DNA from: Ziziphus jujuba
Taxonomy: Eukaryota; Streptophyta; Magnoliopsida; Rosales; Rhamnaceae
Assembly: GCF_031755915.1 (NCBI RefSeq)
Contig: NC_083383.1
Location: 872,001-936,000, forward strand
Direction: 5' to 3'
Length of the DNA stretch: 64,000 nucleotides
Below the pieces are notes generated by a model, which saw only the letters and a list, made by a program, of their open reading frames with translations, was not told where the DNA came from and made no database searches. This document shows positions 41,349-53,693 of this stretch, piece after piece. Positions within the stretch are counted from its first letter, which is position 1. Each line of letters starts with the position of its first letter. The position numbers and the translations under genes were made by a program.

Positions 41349-44300
41349 ATGAGACGATCTTTGATTATTTTTCTGCTGCTGGAACTATTGTTTGCTCCAA
41401 TTATTCGATGTTTCTCAAACTTGGCAATTTCTGAGAACTCCCTCTCCAATCCGTATCTCAAGGGCTTTAATCACTTCAGCAGCTCTCTTTTGCCGTCCAC
41501 ACCGTGAGCTCTTGTTTAGTTTGGTTTCTTATTTTATTTGAAATTATCAGTCATTCTCTTTCTTTCAATCAATAGTTGTAATTCTTTTTTCTTTTTTTTC
41601 TTTTTTGTCGTAATTTAATTTATTTTTTATTCAGTAAGAAAGATGCAGCAGTGGTAGTTGCTTTGGATGGAAAAATATATTACGTAGACGCTAATTCGAA
41701 GGAAATTCTCTGGTCATTCTCGTCTGGATGGCCCATTTATTCTTCTTATCAGATTGACAATGACAATAGTAACAGTAAGGTTAATGCATCTGAGTCCATT
41801 AATGACTTCTATGTTGATTGTGGCGATGATTGGGCACTCTATTTGCATAGCAAGAGCTTTGGTAAAGTGGTATGCAGCTAGCCTTCTAACCCACACTTTT
41901 GTATTTATAATTATATATATATATATTGGGTTTAGCTACTTTTTAAAAAGTGAAAATCTCGTTCTGACCCATTATATACACATATTCTGTTAAAATGCCT
42001 TTGTTTGAGACTTGGTGCATTTTCATAGTCCATACAGCTTGAATCTTTGAGTATTATTATCTTATTTTTTCGGTCGTTGTCATTCTTCAATAAAATCTAT
42101 TAGGTTTATGGGTTTCCTCCAGAACCTCCATCTTGGGCCATCTAGAATAATGTGATTGCATTTCATAATGTGACAATGGCTTTTCCATGTTTCAGAAACT
42201 GCCTTCGGGTGCTGAAGAATACGTAAAAAATGCTCCATATCTGTATGACGATGGAGGAGTCACATTAGGATCAAAGAGCACCACGATGTTCCTTGTTGAT
42301 GCCAAGTCTGGAAAAGTAATTTATACTCGTAAGTTGGCTAATTCTCCTCTCTTATCAGGGGTTCAGAGTGGTGAAGAAAATCCTGTTCTATTGAAGGAAA
42401 ATGCTGAAGAGTTGGTAGAGTCCAGTCCCGTTGATCTTGAAACAGTTGAGCAGCTGCTTTACATCATGAGAACTGATTATGCACTGCAGCATTATTCTCC
42501 AAAAACTGGCAAAATTTTATGGAATGTGACAGTTGCTGAATTTGATGCTTCCTTTCGGTTTCCCACTATCGAGGATGAGCATGGAAAATATAAGGGTCAT
42601 TTGAACTCACCATTATTTCATCAGCTGAAGCCTGCTATTCTTCGTATACGTGATCATAAGTTGATGGAATCTCCTTCTGTATTTGACAGACTAGACGAAC
42701 GACTTCCACTTTCTCTGCCTGATGAAGGACTTTCACATCCTCACCAAAAACGACTTCCTCTGCCTGCTCATAATCATTATCTTCCCTCTTTGGCTTATAG
42801 CCAAATTCCGGTTCCTTCTGATGGCCAAGAATTACTTGCTCTTCCCGTATCTGAATTTGAGGATTCTGGGATCTTGGGTACCCATGATAGGAGTTTTGGT
42901 AAAAGGAATATTACTAGTGTAGCAACTGAAACTATAGGGACTTTTTATCAACAATATTTAATCCAAGTACTTCCCATTCTTTTATTCATTTTGGGTTCAA
43001 TCTTTTGTTTTGTGGCATTCAGAAAACAACATCCTCCTTTAAGTAAGGTGGCCGAAGCGTATAAAGTGCAAACTGGAGTTCCTAGAAAAAAAAGGCCACG
43101 GAGGTTGGGAAACAGTAAGAGTTCTGTCAATAATGAGAAAAATTCAAAATACATCTCAAATGAGAATAATAGTGGGGTTTCTAATGGACTCACACGTATT
43201 GAAGGAGGTGAAAGGAAACCTCTGCCAACCCTCAATGATATTGTGGATGGTCACTTAAATGGACGTAGGATCGGTAAGTTACTTGTTTCCAACAAAGAAA
43301 TTGCTAAGGGAAGCAATGGCACTATTGTACTTGAGGGAATCTATGATGGTCGTCCAGTAGCTGTTAAACGGCTTGTGCAGACTCATCATGATGTAGCTCT
43401 GAAAGAGATTCAAAATCTTATTGCCTCTGATCAGCATCCAAACATTGTCCGTTGGCATGGAGTGGAGTATGATCAAGACTTTGTTTATCTCTCTTTGGAG
43501 CGTTGTACTTGTAGCTTGAATGACTTAATTTTTTTTCACTCTGCATCTTTTCAACATCAAACTATCACCAAGGATCAGGATTCCCAATTTTCAAAAGAGT
43601 ATACCATACAACTACATTCAATGATGGAAAAGAATGCAGGTATTGAATTGTGGAAGGCTGATGGATATCCTACTCACCAGCTGTTAAAATTGATGAGGTT
43701 AGTCAAATGTCCTTCCACTGCATCTCTGTTCTTATTCATACGCAAGTTTCTTTTTATATTATATAAACAAATAGGAGTTTGAAGTACTAAAGGCAGCATA
43801 TGTACTCTGCTTCTAAACAAATGTTTGAAGTGAAATACCTACTGCAGCACCTTATACTGGAGCAACAAATTATGACAAACATTGTTTCTTTTATCGTGTT
43901 CGTTATTTATGTTGTATTGTGTTGTCACAGTTATTCTGTTTGGAAAACTCAAAGTGAATTCATGAAGTTTGACTTGTAAAATAAGAGGGCCAAGTTTTCA
44001 ATTGAACAGGGCTCTTCTAGCAATTGCAAATATTACCTTAAGAGATACTCAAGATTGATGAAAATCTTTTACAGGGATGTGGTTTCAGGACTTGCTCATT
44101 TGCATGAACTTGGCATCATACATCGGGACCTGAAACCTCAGAATGTTTTGATTAGCAGGGACAGATCTGTAGGTGCCAAACTTTCAGATATGGGCATCAG
44201 CAAGCGCCTCATTGGGGACAAGTCTTCCATAACTCAGCATGTGACTGGTAGGTTTCTATAAAAATCTTAATTAGTAAATGTTTTTCAATTCTTGATGTGT

Positions 44301-45513
44301 GCAGCATAGAAAATGTATTTGTTACATAAGCCTCTGAGGAAATTTTGTCAGTTTGGAAACTATATGGCCTTTGGGTTTTCTTATTGAGTTTTTATTTTCT
44401 ATATTCTCATGGTTAAAGTTTTGAACTTTTGTTATAATTTGGGAGTACTTTACCCTTTTCTTTTAATATACATCTTTAATGCTTTAATGGCTATAATGAA
44501 TCTGTTCTCTTTATATCTGTGTCTATGTTGGCCACAGGTTATGGAAGTTCAGGTTGGCAAGCACCTGAACAACTTCTTCATCAGCGCCAGACACGTGCAG
44601 TAGATTTATTTAGTTTGGGTTGTGTTCTCTTCTTCTGTGTCACTGGGGGTAAACACCCCTATGGCAATAATTATGAGCGCGATGCAAATATCGTGAATGA
44701 CCGGAAAGACCTTTTCCTTGTCGAGAATATGCCTGAAGCTGTAGATCTTTTTAATCATCTCTTGCATCCCAACCCTGACTTGAGGTAAGGTTCTATGCCT
44801 TGCTCTTGTTTTTTAGGAGAATTTGAGTGGTTTTATCATTATCTATAACTTGAAGAAGTAAAATATTCTATTTAGCCGGTATTAGATTCTGTTACTCACG
44901 ATGCAGTAAAAGATATTTCTGCTTTCTCCTAATCTGCAATAGAGATGAATTGGGATACTGGATCCCCAAATCTATAGTCCAAGGCATATGCGTTGGTAAG
45001 TGTCTTCTGGAGTTGGAGTGAAAGTTTATTCTTGTGATGACAAGTTTGTAATATGCTTGTAGGCCAAAAGCCAGAGACGTATGGCACCATCCTTTCTTTT
45101 GGAGTTCTGAGATCAGACTTTCGTTTCTTCGAGAAGCTAGTGACCGGGTTGAATTGGAAGATAGGGAGAATGGATCTAAACTCTTAAATGCATTAGAGAG
45201 TACCGCAACTGTTGCCTTCAATGGGAAATGGGACGAAAAATTGGAATCGGCATTTATTGATAATATCGGCAGCTACAGACGGTACAAATTTAACAGTGTT
45301 CGTGATTTACTGCGTGTCATACGAAACAAGTTAAATCACTACCGGGAACTTCCCCAAGAAATCAAGGAGATATTAGGGCCAGTTCCTGGGGGGTTTGACA
45401 GTTATTTCTCAAGCCGGTTTCCAAAGCTCTTAATTGAGGTTTACAGAGTAATGTATGATTACTGCAAAGAGGAGGAATTCTTCCGCAAGTACATAGAAAG
45501 CAATCTTATCTAG
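41349..45513 (+). CDS. IRE1B: IRE1, ER-stress sensor kinase/endoribonuclease (6 exons)
   Basis: Exons are 41349-41503, 41635-41869, 42196-43697, 44075-44247, 44538-44784 and 45063-45513, giving 920 residues. In order: a signal peptide (MRRSLIIFLLLELLFAPIIR), a lumenal beta-propeller-like stress-sensing region (VVVALDGKIYYVDANSKEILWSF), one TM segment near residues 386-406 (VLPILLFILGSIFCFVAF), a kinase domain from about 489 (ATP lysine in VAVKRL near 519, HRDLKPQN near 648), then the KEN RNase domain. In the KEN domain, RRYKF, RNKLNHYRELP and their Tyr845, Arg858, Asn859 and His863 correspond to the RNase active-site set of yeast/human IRE1. The activation segment starts SDMGISK, the Asp-Met-Gly form usual in plants. 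Function: unconventional splicing of bZIP60 mRNA in the unfolded protein response. IRE1b is preferred over IRE1a because the next gene resembles At5g24318 next to At5g24360 (from memory). Confidence 0.95.
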
Positions 45514-46785
45514 GCCTCACTGCTACAGATACCGTTCTTTCGTTCCATTTTGTGTACATTTTGTAACTTTTTCTGTAAGTAAAAAGAAACTGTATCATAT
45601 TACAATTTACAATGAGTATAAAATAAATGCTAAATATACATTTTCTTTCTCGAAAACAAAAAATAAATAAATAAAATAAAAACGAAGAAAGAAATTTTTG
45701 TTGAACCTTAGGAAAGCGAGAATGATTCCCTCAGCTAAAGTCTGGCATTTTTTGGTAATAATAAGCTTTTAAGTCTCGTGCGCAAAGGAAGCAGCATAAT
45801 TAATGTCAATTTTTAGTTTGTTTACTTTGAGCATCTTTTCTTTGTTGTACTTGTACGTGTAAGTGTGACTGACTGGCTTCCAGCTTGAAAGTCAGCCATT
45901 TACAGTTCGCAAAAATTTATTGACAGTGTTGTTTGAATTTCAAGACGTACGTGAGTGTAGGCCGGTGAGTAGGACCCAGGTCCCAGGTCATGTTTAGGAA
46001 TGAATGATTGTGGTTCACTGTAAGCATAAATATGCGTGCGGTGTGAATACTACTTCCATAACAGCAAATTCATTTTTACGAATTCACATTACATTCCAAA
46101 TCCAACTTCTGTGCCAAAAAGAAAAGATAATTAGCTTTTAGCTGGAAGAATCTCGTGATAAATTGAAGCACATTCAAACTCGCGCCGAATCTCGTGTGGC
46201 CTTCTATTCTATTTGTCCTTTTAACTTAATTTAATTTTATGGGACTTTTTGAGGTTCAATTTATCTTTTTGACAAATTAATCCAGACAGCGGGTTTTACA
46301 TAATCCCAGATAACATTTTCACAATATTCCTAGGGATATTGTCTGGGTTCAACTTCTAACCGATCGCATGGTTTTTTATTTTTTTATTTTTTTTTAATTT
46401 ATTAAAAAATAAAAAGAAAGAAAAACATCCAACTATCGTGCAATTAACATAGGAATTTGGAAGAAAGAAGAGTTTACTATTTATCCTAATATGATATTTT
46501 ATTCAATCATAGCTGTAAATATGCTACGTACATTGCTGCCAAAAGAAGACTAAATTCAAATTCTAGTAAAACATAAGGTGCAGAAAGTCATCATCATTTT
46601 ACAGTAGGGAAGGGATAGCAGCATAAAATTTAATTTCTTTTGGTGCTACGAATATATAAATATAATATATATATATATATATATATAATATATATGTATG
46701 TAGCCCTATTCAGCACTGGTGGTCTCGTACTAATGAAAGACTCGCTCAAAACACAAATTAACTGAAGAAACTGTGCACTATCACC
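45514..46785. promoter_or_regulatory. IRE1 3' flank and GH17 gene upstream region
   Basis: 1.27 kb. It is AT-rich and contains a TA-rich low-complexity block at 46651-46696, about 90 bp before the GH17 start codon. No other gene is visible. Confidence 0.5.
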
Positions 46786-48525
46786 ATGGCTCCCAACCAG
46801 TTCTCGTTCATCGTCGTCCTACTACTACTGCTACTCCATTTAAGCCTTTTTCCATTATTCATTTGGGGTGTTGGCATAAACTACGGTACACTTGGAAACA
46901 ACCTTCCATCGCCAAAGAAAGTAGCTCAGCTCCTCCAATCAACGCTCATCAACAAGGTCAAAATCTACGACACAAACCCTGAAATCCTGGAGGCCTTTTC
47001 CAACACCGGAATCGACCTCATCGTGGCAGTTGAGAACTACCACGTCTCCAACATCAGTTCCGACGTCTCCGCCGCCGATGAATGGTTCGCCGCCCGCATC
47101 GCCCCCTTCATTCCTGCCACTTCCATTGTAGGCATTGCCGTAGGCAACGAATACTTGACCACCACCACCACCAGCACCCCCACAAGTTTTATTAATAATA
47201 ATATTGACCCAAACAACAACAACGCCTTGGTCCAAGCCATGCAAAACTTGCATGCAGTCCTTACTTCCCGAGGGCTTGAGCGCAAGATTAAGGTGTCCAC
47301 CCCACATAGCATGGCCGTTCTTGCTTCCTCTTTCCCTCCTTCTTCTTCCACTTTCGCACCGAATCTTGTCGAGACCATGGAGGCCATTGTTGGCTTCTTG
47401 GCCGACACTGGTGCTCCATTTATGGTGAATGCGTATCCGTATTTCGCTTACAGGGACAACCCCAGCACCATTAATCTCCAGTACGCTTTGCTGGGGAACT
47501 CAACTTCAACCTCAACCGGGGTGGTTAAAGATCCCAAAGGCTACGTCTACACCAACATGCTGGACGCTCAGATCGATGCGGTTCGCTCGGCTATAATTGC
47601 GTTGGGATTCGGAAACCGGACGGTTGATATAACCGTATCGGAATCCGGGTGGCCTTCCAAGGGTGATAGTAACACCGACATTGCGGCCACCCCCGAAAAC
47701 GCAAAGACTTACAACACAAGGCTGATCGAACGTGCGCAGTCCAACAGAGGGACACCCATGAAGCCCAAGGACAGGATCGACATTTTTGTGTTTTCTTTGT
47801 TCAATGAGAACAAGAAGAAAGGGAGTGCCACGGAGAGAAACTTCGGGATCTTGAATGGCGACGGGTCTAAGGTTTACAATTTGGATTTGAGCTGCGATTT
47901 CTGCAGCGGGGTTACCAATAACAATAACAACAATGGATCAGGAAGTTCATCTGGAATTTTTGGAATGGGAGAGAAAGCCTCTGCTAGCGGAGTGGTTAGG
48001 GGTCCTTCTGTTTGGTGCGTTGCAAAGCCACACGCTGACGACAAGGTTCTTCAGGCGGTGCTAGATTTTTGCTGTGGACCAGGTGGAGTGGACTGCAGGG
48101 AGATTTATGAGAATGGGGATTGTTATGAGCCGGATAGGCTTCTTGCTCATGCATCTTACGCCATGAATGCTTATTATCAGATGCACGGCAGGAACTACTG
48201 GAACTGCGACTTCAAAGGCTCCGCCCTTGTCACCTTCAGCGATCCAAGTAAGCAACCACTTCTCATTGTCTGGCTATATTAATTTTTCAATATCATTAAT
48301 TTTTCATATATATATATACATATATATTTCATTTCTTTCACCACTAGTAATTAACTATTTATATTTTTTACTAGTTCTGAGTTTCTCTAAACGTTAGCAT
48401 TCATTTAAGTGCTTTAGTGGTTTTTGTTTTATTTTTCTTTTTGTTATCTTTTGGTTTTCAATGTCTAATTTCTAATGTTTAATGTTTAATCAGGTTATGG
48501 GGCTTGCAGGTATTCTCAGCAGTGA
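46786..48525 (+). CDS. Secreted glucan endo-1,3-beta-glucosidase, GH17 with X8/CBM43 domain (2 exons)
   Basis: Exons are 46786-48247 and 48494-48525 (497 residues), joined in SDPSYGACRYSQQ. MAPNQFSFIVVLLLLLLHLS is a signal peptide. The GH17 domain starts GVGINYGTLGNNLPSP; the catalytic proton donor Glu lies in IVGIAVGNEYL and the nucleophile Glu in ITVSESGWPS. The C-terminal X8 domain begins VWCVAKPHADDKVLQAVLDF and has the expected cysteines (WCVAK, FCC, DCREI, GDCYE, NCDF, ACRYS). There is no hydrophobic GPI signal after X8, so the enzyme is probably secreted to the apoplast, where the family hydrolyses callose-type beta-1,3-glucan in cell walls. A Thr-rich insertion after NEYL and an Asn/Ser-rich linker before X8 are low-complexity. 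An early ATG at 46773 is in another frame. It resembles At5g24318; no symbol is assigned. Confidence 0.93.
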
Positions 48526-48977
48526 TTACGTTTGGTAGCTAGCCTGCCATGATTATGTGGTTGACAGCTCTTTTGTTTTGAACTTCTATGTGTATTTGGA
48601 GTGTAGTTATAGATCATCATTTGGAATCACTAATTTGCCATGGAAAAAGATAGGCTTTTGTTTGGCCATGACCTACTTGCAAAAGCCTGAAAAAGAAGAA
48701 GAAAAAGAAAAAAATTTCCTGTATGGTTTTTGTTTTTAAAGCTGAAAGATGTTGAACATTTGTTTGGTTTGTCTGAAAAAAGGAGGACTAAAAAGAATCC
48801 TTTTCATGGGGAGAAGATAAAAGTTGCAAGCCAATGGCTGCACATGCACATGCTTGAAAAGCAAGATGTCCCCGTAATCAATGGCTTTTTGGCTTGAAAT
48901 TTGAAACGCCTCTCCCTCTGTCTTTTCTTTCGTTCACTTTTTTTTTTTTTTTTTTTTTTCTCGTCACGATTTGATTT
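48526..48977. other. GH17 3' flank
   Basis: About 450 bp of 3' UTR and spacer, with a 22-bp poly-T tract at 48938-48959, ending at the terminal repeat of the transposon pair. The last nine bases (48969-48977, atttgattt) nearly match the nine bases beyond the far end of the pair. Confidence 0.5.
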
Positions 48978-50717
48978 GGGTTATTTTGAAAAATAACCAC
49001 CTTATAACTTCATTTTAGTAGAAAAAATTTTTTTTAAAAAAAAAAATCACTTAGAGACAAAAATATCCTTAATAAAATTGGAAATTATGCAAAAAGATTT
49101 TTTTCTTTTTTAACCCTTTCCTTCTCCCTCTACACAGTCGTGGTGGGGTTTCTCATTAATAGGAAATCAAAATCGAACAAAACAAATTCAATAATCAAAA
49201 ATATATTAACTAATAGTACAAACGCTTCAAAACTAAGAACAAAAAGTTTGCAAGAAAGAAGAGAAACCTTACAGCAACCTAAAGATCAGAAATGAGGTTG
49301 CACAAAATTTTCAAAAACTAGGATCAGAAATGCTTAACTAATAACTCTACAATAATGAAAAGGAGAAACATCCTTTCTATTTTCTTGTTCTTTTTCTTTT
49401 CTTTCTATCCAAACATCCAAACAAATGACAATACTTTAGATGTCAGGATATGAGGTAACTACATGCAGTTGACGAAGATTACATGAACAAGATTACATTT
49501 TCTTTTCTCACATTTTCTCTTGACCCTAACAAAGCATTAACTCAATTTAGTAGAACCCCACAAATATTCACCCCACAAAGAACTAATAGCTCATTCCACT
49601 TAAATCACTTAATTGACAAAATTAAAGCACTAAATCATAGATTACATGAACAAGATCACAAACCCAATAGCAACTATTAGCTTCCATCAACATAATTACA
49701 TTAAACTCATTTCAAACTCGAGCATCAACAAACATAGAGCCCCCAAAAATGCAGCACCACCACCCTAAACCCAAAAACGCCACATTTAAAAGCCAAGAGC
49801 AGGACCAAAGCTCTACTTCTTAGATTGCCTACCATTTCCCGAATCAAAGAGAAGTAAACAATTCCACAGAACCATAAACAGCGAATTAACAACCAAAAAA
49901 AACAAAAACAAAACTGCTAGTATAGAAGAGAAAAATGCAGAAAAATGCTTACCCAGATCATCCTAGGAACTAAGAAATTTTAGGGTTTGTGGATTTCAGA
50001 TCTAAGTGTGTGAGTCTCTGAGCTTAGTGTTCTTGTGAGAGTGATAGAAGCTAGCAAAGGCAGAGAGAAAAAGAAAGAAAGAGAGACAATATGTAGAAGA
50101 AAATCGGCTTCACGTGGCCCTTACATTCCACAATCTGATTTTCAGTCCATATTTTTAGTCAAAAAAAAGTTCTTGAAACTCTTACCTCTTTTAGCTATTC
50201 CTTCACTTCCTTCTTCAGCGATTCCTTCACTTTCTTCTTTCACGATTCCTTCACTTTCTTCTTCGGCAAACTAACTGACGAAAATGTGGACCTTCTGTAG
50301 AAATTTGCAAGCTAATTTTGATTTTCCAGAAACTTGTCTCTCTGCTCAAAGACGAAAATCAAACAACATCGCATGGGCATGGGGAGGGAGAACAATTTTC
50401 CAAAAACTGGTTCTTCTATGACACCGGCGAATGGGAGGACAATTTTGCTTGAAGTGAAAATGGCGCTGGTGTGTTTCTAAAGGGAAAGGAAAAGCTTAGC
50501 TTTCTATTTCGAAAGGAAAAGGGAATGGAGGAAAAAAAAAATCAAAAACAACAAAATAAAATAAAGTTGCATTTCGGTAGAGAAAAAAGACCTCCAAAAA
50601 AAAAGTACAAAGGGTATTTTGGTCCTGATATGCTAAAAATTAGCTAAATTTTTAAAAAAAAACAATTGCTATTTTTCAAAAATGGAGTTGTACGGTGGCT
50701 ATTTTTCGAAAAAACCC
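48978..50717. mobile_element. Non-autonomous TIR element, copy 1 (MULE-like, inferred)
   Basis: The left end reads GGGTTATTTTGAAAAATAACC and the right end, reverse-complemented, GGGTTTTTTCGAAAAATAGCC, so the termini are imperfect inverted repeats. The left end matches the reverse complement of the right end of the second copy (shared tracts at 49056-49155 and 55990-56110, including ctctacacag.cgt). The right 700 bp match the reverse complement of the start of the second copy. No transposase frame is present. The inside (about 49,160-50,015) is not shared with the second copy and has a leader/splice-like stretch on the minus strand. The superfamily is inferred only from TIR style and possible 9-bp target duplication; PIF/Harbinger or another class is not excluded. 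Confidence 0.7.
50018..50717 (-). repeat. Left arm of a 0.7-kb inverted repeat
   Basis: Reverse-complementary to 51652-52337. For example, 50094-50122 (tagaagaaaatcggcttcacgtgg) pairs with the sequence at 52232-52257, and the terminal tract around 50690-50717 pairs with 51652-51685. Homology stops sharply outside the gagc(a)ttagtg box near 50018/52337. About 930 bp of unrelated AT-rich DNA lies between the arms, so a transcript through here would form a long hairpin. Confidence 0.85.
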
Positions 50718-51651
50718 AAATATAAATACAGGAATATATATATATATATATATATGTATGTATATTTCTTCCATAAAGTCAGTAATTGTTTAAAAATATT
50801 TTCTCTTATTAATAAATTTAAGTAATTTCTTCCATACCAATTTTTTTTTTGGGGGCATTAACAGCTAATTAATTTGTGTCAGCACGCCTATATTATACAA
50901 TTTAACCACCATCACCTTTTACTTCTCAGTACATTATACTATATATTAGTAGGAAATTAAGCAGTATAATAAATAATGCAGTCATCCCACATAAATATAA
51001 AATAAAATAAAAAATTAAATGAGAAAAGAATAGAGTTGGCATTCCCATAACTTACATCGTGCGTTTTAACGGCTGCATGTGTACACAATTTGTCCAAGAA
51101 TAGCCATCTAACTTCAATTTTAACATTCAATGCTGCAAACTCATTTTCCATGCATGATCGTTTATCTTTTTCTCTCACCTTGTTATTTTCCCATTTTACA
51201 CTGATTTCCTTTCGGAAGGCTTCACTTCATCTGTGTTTAATTACAGATATCAACACATGTTGTCAAAAAAACAAATTCATAATTAATTAATAGCTTAGGG
51301 TTATGATAAAGGAAAAATTCATATATATATATATATATATTATACAATATGAGTATATTATTCAAGAGCCTTTTCCCAAATATATACATATAGATTTATA
51401 TGTACACTATAATCATAAATGTTCTCCTAGAAATTATTTCTTCACTTAGAAAATATGTCAAAATGGATTTTAAAATTGAGACTTATATGATCTCATAGAA
51501 ATTAAAATGTTTATCTTTAAGAAATAATTTTTGCATATTAGATTTTCAGTATTAAAAAATTAAAAAAAAAGTTAAAGAATTAATATGTAAAACAAAATGA
51601 ATTAGACAAAATGGATCCCATTCTAATTGTCCAAGTTAAGTACAATACAAA
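50718..51651. other. AT-rich DNA between the two element copies
   Basis: About 930 bp between inward-facing element ends, with (TA)n runs at 50730-50755 and 51320-51341. No gene is seen. The flanks next to the two inner ends (aaatataaa and caatacaaa) agree at 7 of 9 bases, weakly suggestive only because the sequence is so AT-rich. Confidence 0.5.
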
Positions 51652-52337
51652 GGGTTTTTTTGAAAAATAGTCACCGTACAACTCTATTTTTGAAAAATAG
51701 CAAAATTTTTGTTTAAAAAAAATTTAGCCAACTTTTAGTACATCAGGACCAAAATACCTTTTGTACTTTTTTTTGGGGGTCTATTCTCTCTACCAAATGC
51801 AACTTTCTTTTATTTTGTTGTTTTTTTTTTTTTTTTCCTCCATTCCCTTTTCCTTTCGAAACAGAACTAGGGCATTCGAACAAAGCTAAGCTTTCTCTTT
51901 CCCTTTAGAAACACACCAGCGCCATTTTCACTTCAAGCAAAATTGTCCTCCCATTCGCCGGTGTCATAGAAGAACTAGTTTTTGGAAAATTGTTCTCCCT
52001 CCCCATGCCCATGCGATGTTGTTTGATTTTCGTCTTTGAGCAGAGAGACAAGTTTCTGGAAAATCAAAATTAGCTTGCAAATTTCTATAGAAGGTCCACA
52101 TTTTCGTCAGTTAGTTTGCCAAAGAAGAAAGTGAAGGAATCGCTGAAGGACTAGCTAAAAGAGGTAAGAGTTTCAAGAACTTTTTTTTGACTAAAAATAT
52201 GGACTGAAAATCAGATTGTGGAATGTAGGGACCACGTGAAGCCGATTTTCTTCTACATACTGTCTCTCTCTCTCTTCCTTTTTCTCTCTGCCTTTGCTAG
52301 CTTCTATCACTCTCACAAGAACACTAATGCTCTATTC
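51652..52337 (+). repeat. Right arm of a 0.7-kb inverted repeat
   Basis: Partner of 50018-50717; the two diverge by scattered substitutions and small gaps but align throughout, including the gaagccgattttcttctac and tttctctctgcctttgctag blocks. It is the first part of element copy 2. Confidence 0.85.
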
Positions 52338-53693
52338 TTCACCACATCTCCCTTTGTCTTTGTAATTTAGTTGCTTCTTAAATATTTTAAGTAATATGAA
52401 TTATCCTTAGTTATTTTTAAATTTAGATTCTTTAAGGCTTGTACAACTATTAAAACACGTTTATTGTATAGTTAACCTCCATTTCATTGGACAGATTGTT
52501 GGAATTTTGTATGGGTTTTTATGGAAACTTTACCAATACTAAATAATTAGCAGAGTTCGTAGTCACAATTCCTGGATTTATTATGTCTGCAGACTTAGAT
52601 GAAGAACTTTTTTATAGTTTTAAAATAGAAATGGTTTGCCTTTTGCTTCTCATGGTGATTTGATTAAAATGTTTTGAAGAATTGAGCTATAGATTGTCAG
52701 CAGGGATGTATTTGATTATTTGTAGCTTGTGAACTTTGTTTTTTTTTTTTTTTTTTTTTTTATTGCCGTTACTCCTAATGTTTCAAAGATTCATTTATGG
52801 ACCCCTACAATTCTCAATGGCTTCAATTATGTCTATAGTTTGACATAGTATGTTTAAGGCTATTTTCAGATTCTTTTCAATGCCCACTTATCAATCGGTA
52901 TCAGGGTTTGGAGTATTTGGTAGTGAGTGATAAATAGAAGTCTAGTAAAGTGAATTGTTTAGAAGACTCATATAACCCATGGATGGGGAGCAGTCTACAA
53001 AGTGTTTCTTGGATAAGCTATTGGTTCATTTACTTACGATAGGAAGTTAGATAGATAAGTTTACAGAGTTTTCCTTTGGTTTTTATTTGAAAATTACCGT
53101 TTTTTGACTAGTTGGTTCTCCACCCTGGTGTAGATTTGAATATGCTTCTGCATTGTCATTGATATTTCTGTAAGTATTTTACTTGTTAATATTATATACC
53201 TGATCTTTTCCTTATGTTTAAATTTTATTTTATGCAATTATTTCTGCTAGTTTTTGCTTGCTAATATACCGATGCTTTTATCTTTGAATGTTGTTACTGC
53301 TTTGCCAATTTTATTATGACTGTCCATAATGCTGTTAGTTTCATTGTCAGTGCATCTCATCTGGTATTATGTGTATTGCATGGTATGCATGGATAATTCT
53401 TCTTTTCTGATCAATTAGTTTTACTAGTAGCATTTACAAAGAAAATTATTACTCTAGAAAGCATGATATATTTAGTTTTTGTATCATCCATGCCTTCTGC
53501 TATAATTTTGTTGCTTGTTATATCTTACTTTTATCTCTAGCATATAATTTCATATATAATATACATCTGCGTGATCTCTTGAAGTGGACATGTCTTGATC
53601 TGCTGCCTAAGTTTAGGGTGCATCTTTTTTGAACCTTGTCAAATTGTAACAGTGAATTTTTAATGCATTATGTAAGAGTTCTAGATTATTTTT

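Noticed and set aside
48978..50717. Copy 1 as an LTR retrotransposon or a MITE
   Set aside because: The ends are inverted, not direct, repeats, and the length and 700-bp homology to copy 2 are too long for a typical MITE.
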